Part shown: piece after piece, positions 58,746 to 64,000 of the stretch
Position numbering within the stretch: position 1 is the stretch's first letter
Layout of the letters: each line of letters starts with the position of its first letter
Assembly: GCA_022376925.1 (NCBI GenBank)
Contig: JAIOJX010000005.1
Coordinates: forward strand, 14,226,501 to 14,290,500
DNA from: Tragulus kanchil
Taxonomy: Eukaryota; Chordata; Mammalia; Artiodactyla; Tragulidae
Reading direction: 5' to 3'
Length of the DNA stretch: 64,000 nt
Notes under the pieces: generated by a model
Told to the model about the DNA's origin: nothing
Database searches by the model: none
The model's input: the letters and a program-made list of their open reading frames with translations, nothing else
Position numbers and translations under genes: made by a program

Positions 58746-59494
58746 ATCATTAGGCATTAGGGAAATGCAAACTAAAACCATGAGATATCACTACATATCT
58801 ATGATAATGATTAAAATGTTGGTAAAGATACAGAGAAGTTGATCATTCCTATATTTGGTGACCTCACATAGTACAGATGCTCTGGAAAAGTTTGCAGCTG
58901 CTTTAAAAAATAAGTATGCTGGAGACTTTCCTGGTGGTCCCGTGGTTTAGACTCCATGCCATGGGTTTGCTCCTTGGTCATGGAACTTAAACGGCCACAC
59001 GTCTTGGGAGGTGGACAAGAAAGCACAATTACAATAAAACCCAGATGTCACACACTTCAGTATTCATTCTAGAGAAATGAAGACTTATGTTCATGAATGT
59101 TTATAATAACTTTATTTGCAATAGCCAGAAAATGGAAACAACTTAACTGTCCTTGAAAGGGTGAATGGTTCAACAAACCATAATACATCCATAACATGGA
59201 CTATTATTACTCAGTGTTAATAAGAACAAGCTGTTGATACAGGCAACGACCTGGATGAATGTCAGGATCTTTTATTTAACTTCTGTGAAGTATGTTGAAA
59301 CATCCTTCTGTTTCAAGAGTTTGTGTTTTTACTCTTGACATTTGAATGCACAATTTTAACATATTAATTTATAATAATTACAGTGAGATATTCACATATG
59401 AATATACTGAAAAGAAAAATTCATTGAACAGTAATAAGTAGTTTATCTTAATGTAACCTGTATTTATACCCAAAGAACTATTCTGAGGACTTTT

Positions 59495-59707
59495 GGGGCT
59501 TCCCAGGTGGCTCATTGGGAAGACCCTGACTGCCCATGGAAAAGACCTGGGTTCAATCTCTGGGTCAGGAAGATCCCTTGGCTAGGGGAATGGCAACCCA
59601 CTCCAGGATTTTGGCCTGGAAAGTCATATGGACAGAGGAGCCTGGTGGGAAGGCTACAGTGCATACAGTTGCAAAAGAGTTGGACACGACTTAGTGACTA
59701 AACAATC
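59495..59707 (+). mobile_element. Bov-tA SINE, complete
   Basis: Forward, full length, ending gttggacacgacttagtgac. The next copy is at 60648-60860. Confidence 0.93.
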
Positions 59708-59744
59708 ACCACAAACACTTTTTAGATATTGGCCTCTACATAGC

Positions 59745-59885
59745 CATAAGAAGCAGCTCTGTTATTATCCCCCATTTTACAGTTGCCATAACTGAGGCAT
59801 AAAGAAACCTGCCAAGGTTATCTAGAAAATAAATACCAGAGGTGGGATTTCTAACCTAGCAATCTGACTGTGAGTTCTAAACCAA
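59745..59885 (+). mobile_element. MIR SINE
   Basis: 'attatcccccattttacagt', 'aactgaggcataaagaaacc' and 'agaggtgggatttctaacct' follow the MIR core. Duplicate at about 60898-61038. Confidence 0.8.
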
Positions 59886-60647
59886 TCAAAAACACTGCTC
59901 TGACATTAAGAGAGAGATTATCATTTGAAAAATCCAGGTTGCTCCTGTTGGCCAGTGTGGTGGGGTGAGTAGCTTATGAGGTCACTTTCAAGGAAATACT
60001 ATTTACATCATACCAAAGAGCGAGTACTTTTGCTGCCTGACAATGTTCCTAACATACCTATAATAAATGCCTTGTTTTCCAACTTCATCTAGAAAGCTTC
60101 ACCATGGAGGGAACAAGCATGAACCTGGCAGAGCTCTCCACCAGTAAATCCATGCCCTTGAGCAGGGCTGAGCCTCACGTTTCTTACCTGGTAACATGAG
60201 GGATGGATATTTGAAACATCTCTAAGAATTCTTCTAGGTCTTCTAATATATGATTCTATGAAATACCTTCCATCTTCCAGCACTGCCTTGAAAAACGATC
60301 ATTGTTGCATGCTAAAATAAAGTGATACCAACTAGAATTTATCTTGGAGCAAAACAGTTTTAAGAAAATAATACACCCATGGCCAAAATTTGATCAGGAA
60401 CGACCTGGATGAATGTCAGGATCTTTTATTTAACTTCTGTGAAGTATGTTGAAACATCCTTCTGTTTCAAGAGTTTGTGTTTTACTCTTGACATTTGAAT
60501 GCACAATTTTAACATATTAATTTATAATAATTACAGTGAGATATTCACATATGAATATACTGAAAAGAAAAATTCATTGAACAGTAATAAGTAGTTTATC
60601 TTAATGTAACCTGTATTTATACCCAAAGAACTATTCTGAGGACTTTT

Positions 60648-60860
60648 GGGGCTTCCCAGGTGGCTCATTGGGAAGACCCTGACTGCCCATGGAAAAGACC
60701 TGGGTTCAATCTCTGGGTCAGGAAGATCCCTTGGCTAGGGGAATGGCAACCCACTCCAGGATTTTGGCCTGGAAAGTCATATGGACAGAGGAGCCTGGTG
60801 GGAAGGCTACAGTGCATACAGTTGCAAAAGAGTTGGACACGACTTAGTGACTAAACAATC
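60648..60860 (+). mobile_element. Bov-tA SINE, additional copy
   Basis: Copy of 59495-59707 by duplication 20. Confidence 0.93.
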
Positions 60861-61620
60861 ACCACAAACACTTTTTAGATATTGGCCTCTACATAGCCAT
60901 AAGAAGCAGCTCTGTTATTATCCCCCATTTTACAGTTGCCATAACTGAGGCATAAAGAAACCTGCCAAGGTTATCTAGAAAATAAATACCAGAGGTGGGA
61001 TTTCTAACCTAGCAATCTGACTGTGAGTTCTAAACCAATCAAAAACACTGCTCTGACATTAAGAGAGAGATTATCATTTGAAAAATCCAGGTTGCTCCTG
61101 TTGGCCAGTGTGGTGGGGTGAGTAGCTTATGAGGTCACTTTCAAGGAAATACTATTTACATCATACCAAAGAGCGAGTACTTTTGCTGCCTGACAATGTT
61201 CCTAACATACCTATAATAAATGCCTTGTTTTCCAACTTCATCTAGAAAGCTTCACCATGGAGGGAACAAGCATGAACCTGGCAGAGCTCTCCACCAGTAA
61301 ATCCATGCCCTTGAGCAGGGCTGAGCCTCACGTTTCTTACCTGGTAACATGAGGGATGGATATTTGAAACATCTCTAAGAATTCTTCTAGGTCTTCTAAT
61401 ATATGATTCTATGAAATACCTTCCATCTTCCAGCACTGCCTTGAAAAACGATCATTGTTGCATGCTAAAATAAAGTGATACCAACTAGAATTTATCTTGG
61501 AGCAAAACAGTTTTTAAGAAAATAATACACCAATGGGCCATTTGCTAGGAAAAGTAGGCCCTTGTTCTCAGTGTAGAGGGAGCGTGTAACCTACAATTTT
61601 GGTTGAAATTCTGTGTTTAA

Positions 61621-61817
61621 GCAAATGAATGGCAGGACTTGCCTGGTGGCCCAGTGATTAAAAATCTGCTTTCCAATGCAGGGGACGTGGGCTCAATCCC
61701 TGGTCAAGACCTAAGATCCCACACGCCAAGGAGCAACTAAGCCTGTATGTCGCAACTAGAGAAAGCCCATGTGCCCCATCAAAGACCCAGTGCAGTTAGA
61801 GTAAAAGCAAATGAATG
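61621..61817 (+). mobile_element. CHR-type SINE with target-site duplication
   Basis: 'ggacttgcctggtggcccag', 'gtgggctcaatccctggtca', 'caactagagaaagcccatgt'. Flanked by gcaaatgaatg at 61621-61631 and 61807-61817. Confidence 0.88.
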
Positions 61818-61939
61818 AATGAATTTAAAAAATGAATGGAATGTGGATTTCTTTTTGGCCAAAAGAGAGGCACCAAGAAGGAAAATCAATGAGCACCACG
61901 GAAGGACCCACAAAGGATTTTTAAACATAGGGATGCACT

Positions 61940-62107
61940 ACTGTTCCATGTTAAGATCACTGTCTGTGCGCATGCTAAGCCACTTCAGTCACGCCTGACT
62001 CTTTGCAACCCCATGAATTGTAGCCCACCAGCCTCCTCTGTCCATGGGACAAGGAAGATTGTCCAGGCAAGAAGACTGGAGTGGGTAGCCGTGCCCCGTT
62101 AAGATCA
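61940..62107 (-). mobile_element. Bov-tA SINE, head-truncated, with target-site duplication
   Basis: Reverse-orientation 3' half and centre, flanked by gttaagatca at 61940-61949 and 62098-62107. The direct repeat shows that the truncation was present at insertion or arose internally. Confidence 0.88.
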
Positions 62108-62732
62108 TTTTTGGTCGGTAGCCTATCCCTCCCACCTCTTCAGTAATAATGGCATCTCTGAAAAGCTTGAGTAAGTGATTCTTAGTAGAAATCAAGAAAA
62201 GAGATGGCGTTCCAGCAGAGGGAACATAAACCAGGGGGGGGGGCGAGTACTTTCAAGGAAATACTATTTACATCATACCAAAGAGCGAGTACTTTTGCTG
62301 CCTGACAATGTTCCTAACATACCTATAATAAATGCCTTGTTTTCCAACTTCATCTAGAAAGCTTCACCATGGAGGGAACAAGCATGAACCTGGCAGAGCT
62401 CTCCACCAGTAAATCCATGCCCTTGAGCAGGGCTGAGCCTCACGTTTCTTACCTGGTAACATGAGGGATGGATATTTGAAACATCTCTAAGAATTCTTCT
62501 AGGTCTTCTAATATATGATTCTATGAAATACCTTCCATCTTCCAGCACTGCCTTGAAAAACGATCATTGTTGCATGCTAAAATAAAGTGATACCAACTAG
62601 AATTTATCTTGGAGCAAAACAGTTTTTAAGAAAATAATACACCAATGGGCCATTTGCTAGGAAAAGTAGGCCCTTGTTCTCAGTGTAGAGGGAGCGTGTA
62701 ACCTACAATTTTGGTTGAAATTCTGTGTTTAA

Positions 62733-62929
62733 GCAAATGAATGGCAGGACTTGCCTGGTGGCCCAGTGATTAAAAATCTGCTTTCCAATGCAGGGGACGT
62801 GGGCTCAATCCCTGGTCAAGACCTAAGATCCCACACGCCAAGGAGCAACTAAGCCTGTATGTCGCAACTAGAGAAAGCCCATGTGCCCCATCAAAGACCC
62901 AGTGCAGTTAGAGTAAAAGCAAATGAATG
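62733..62929 (+). mobile_element. CHR-type SINE, second copy
   Basis: Copy of 61621-61817. Confidence 0.88.
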
Positions 62930-63051
62930 AATGAATTTAAAAAATGAATGGAATGTGGATTTCTTTTTGGCCAAAAGAGAGGCACCAAGAAGGAAAATCA
63001 ATGAGCACCACGGAAGGACCCACAAAGGATTTTTAAACATAGGGATGCACT

Positions 63052-63219
63052 ACTGTTCCATGTTAAGATCACTGTCTGTGCGCATGCTAAGCCACTTCAG
63101 TCACGCCTGACTCTTTGCAACCCCATGAATTGTAGCCCACCAGCCTCCTCTGTCCATGGGACAAGGAAGATTGTCCAGGCAAGAAGACTGGAGTGGGTAG
63201 CCGTGCCCCGTTAAGATCA
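63052..63219 (-). mobile_element. Bov-tA SINE, second copy
   Basis: Copy of 61940-62107. Confidence 0.88.
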
Positions 63220-63589
63220 TTTTTGGTCGGTAGCCTATCCCTCCCACCTCTTCAGTAATAATGGCATCTCTGAAAAGCTTGAGTAAGTGATTCTTAGTAG
63301 AAATCAAGAAAAGAGATGGCGTTCCAGCAGAGGGAATGAATGAATGGTGACAGATACCCAGGGGAGCAGATGATGGGCCCACAGGGGAAGAGGCCGGGGG
63401 TGGGGCTGGATTTTCCAGGAGGTCTGGAGTGGAGATTCGGGCCTGTCCAACCTAGAGCTTAATGGCAGGGAGAACCCAGTTGGCACCTGGCTTCCACAGC
63501 CTTTCCTGCCCCACTTAACCATCCTTCCTCCAAAACCTCTGCGGAGGCTTTTCAAATGGCAATTCACTCAGTCCTCCAGGTTTTTAACA

Positions 63590-63750
63590 ACTTTGGCAAG
63601 ACACTTCCCGTATACCGTCCTGATTTATAGTTATTAGTATATCTGCCCTACATAGTCTGCTGGACTGTAGGCTCTTGGGGGACCCGTCCTGGCCTCATAG
63701 CGCCAAACATAGTAAGTACTCCATAGTAATGTATTGAATGGAATTGGCTT
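63590..63750 (-). mobile_element. L2 LINE 3' fragment
   Basis: 'gctggactgtaggctcttgg', 'catagtaagtactccatagt' and 'aatgtattgaatggaattgg' match the reverse complement of the L2 3' end. Confidence 0.75.
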
Positions 63751-64000
63751 CTTAGCCTTCCTCCTCTATTCCCTTGGGGGCTTTTAGTTGGAATGAGTCA
63801 CACTGCTCAGACACAGCAAATAATAATAGTGACAATGAATGTGAACATAAAAGGTGTTTCTTATTTTTACAAAAAAAAGTTTCTGGAGTACTTGCAAAGA
63901 GGAAAGCATGTACGTCTGATGGGGTTTGAGGAGGGAGCCTAAGTGGTGAAGCACTAGTTCCTCAACCACATTTTCACTCATAGACACTCATTCCCCAAGT
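63751..64000. other. Sequence without recognised features
   Basis: No gene, RNA or named repeat seen before the window end. Confidence 0.4.

Larger units (their letters stand above)
57335..59625 (+). repeat. Tandem duplication 19, offset 1,155 bases
   Basis: Copy 1 is about 57335-58470 and copy 2 about 58490-59625, with an A-rich 19-base linker. Copy 1 ends in the middle of a Bov-tA SINE, and two substitutions lie about 65-70 bases before that end. Confidence 0.96.
59245..61545 (+). repeat. Tandem duplication 20, offset 1,153 bases
   Basis: Copy 1 is about 59245-60398 and copy 2 about 60399-61545. The last 30 bases of copy 1 (about 60369-60398) are garbled compared with copy 2. It overlaps duplications 19 and 21, so about 58091-58470, 59245-59625 and 60399-60778 form one three-copy family. 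Confidence 0.95.
61137..63336 (+). repeat. Tandem duplication 21, offset 1,112 bases
   Basis: Copy 1 is 61137-62224 and copy 2 is 62249-63336. The 24-base linker includes a G run, and 62243-62253 repeats unit sequence from 61173-61183. With duplication 20, the segment around 59984-60398 is present three times. Confidence 0.96.

Noticed and set aside
1..63336. Satellite DNA, CRISPR-like array or programmed gene amplification as an explanation for the direct repeats
   Set aside because: Each unit is a different sequence occurring only twice (three times where units overlap), without spacers of constant length or a shared motif at junctions.

Overview
This window is nuclear DNA from a ruminant artiodactyl. 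The evidence is many tRNA-derived Bov-tA SINEs (which occur only in ruminants), CHR-type SINEs shared by cetartiodactyls, and ruminant L1 3' ends. These lie among older mammalian repeats (L2, MIR, MER5, MLT1, old L1). The species cannot be told from the window. No intact protein-coding gene is recognisable. Apart from one CpG-island segment the sequence is non-coding, repeat-bearing DNA, such as an intron or intergenic region near a promoter.

The dominant structure is not a gene. The window contains 21 separate head-to-tail duplications. In each, a different segment of about 1.03-1.20 kb is followed at once, or after a linker of up to about 45 bases, by a near-identical second copy. They start at about 1 (first copy cut by the window edge), 1072, 6244, 8377, 10586, 13776, 16307, 20711, 25767, 28740, 31216, 34079, 36522, 39400, 43054, 46199, 48412, 51761, 57335, 59245 and 61137. 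Copies differ mainly in homopolymer length and small indels. The sequence just before the junction, and sometimes just after it, is often corrupted or echoes nearby sequence. Each unit begins and ends without regard to transposons, the CpG island or microsatellites. I read these as false duplications made during assembly (unmerged contig overlaps or gap filling with about 1 kb flanks), so about 22 kb of the 64 kb is redundant and the true locus would be about 42 kb. A biological origin cannot be excluded from the sequence alone.

Layout: 1-3.2 kb, a triple overlap of duplications; 3.2-6.2 kb, single-copy AT-rich DNA with one Bov-tA and one CHR SINE; 6.2-12.8 kb, three consecutive duplications of mostly unique, possibly conserved non-coding sequence; 12.9-16.8 kb, a strongly GC- and CpG-rich promoter-like region with a CA microsatellite, itself partly duplicated; 16.3-25.8 kb, mostly unique sequence with two duplications; 25.8-31 kb, an MLT1 LTR broken up by Bov-tA insertions; 31-38.8 kb, L2/MIR remnants, a candidate spliced exon and an unexplained 26-base inverted match; 39-46 kb, L1 and L2 remnants, young CHR SINEs and a U6 snRNA pseudogene; 46-54 kb, more duplications, an MLT1 LTR and SINEs; 54-64 kb, L1 fragments with nested SINEs and three overlapping duplications.

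Nearly all open frames here are short, occur inside transposons or GC-rich DNA, or appear twice only because the DNA is duplicated. The only gene-like signals I would pass on are the CpG island, a minus-strand splice-donor-like site inside it, and two plus-strand segments with good splice-site context (16346-16456 and 33793-33924). None could be assigned to a known gene.
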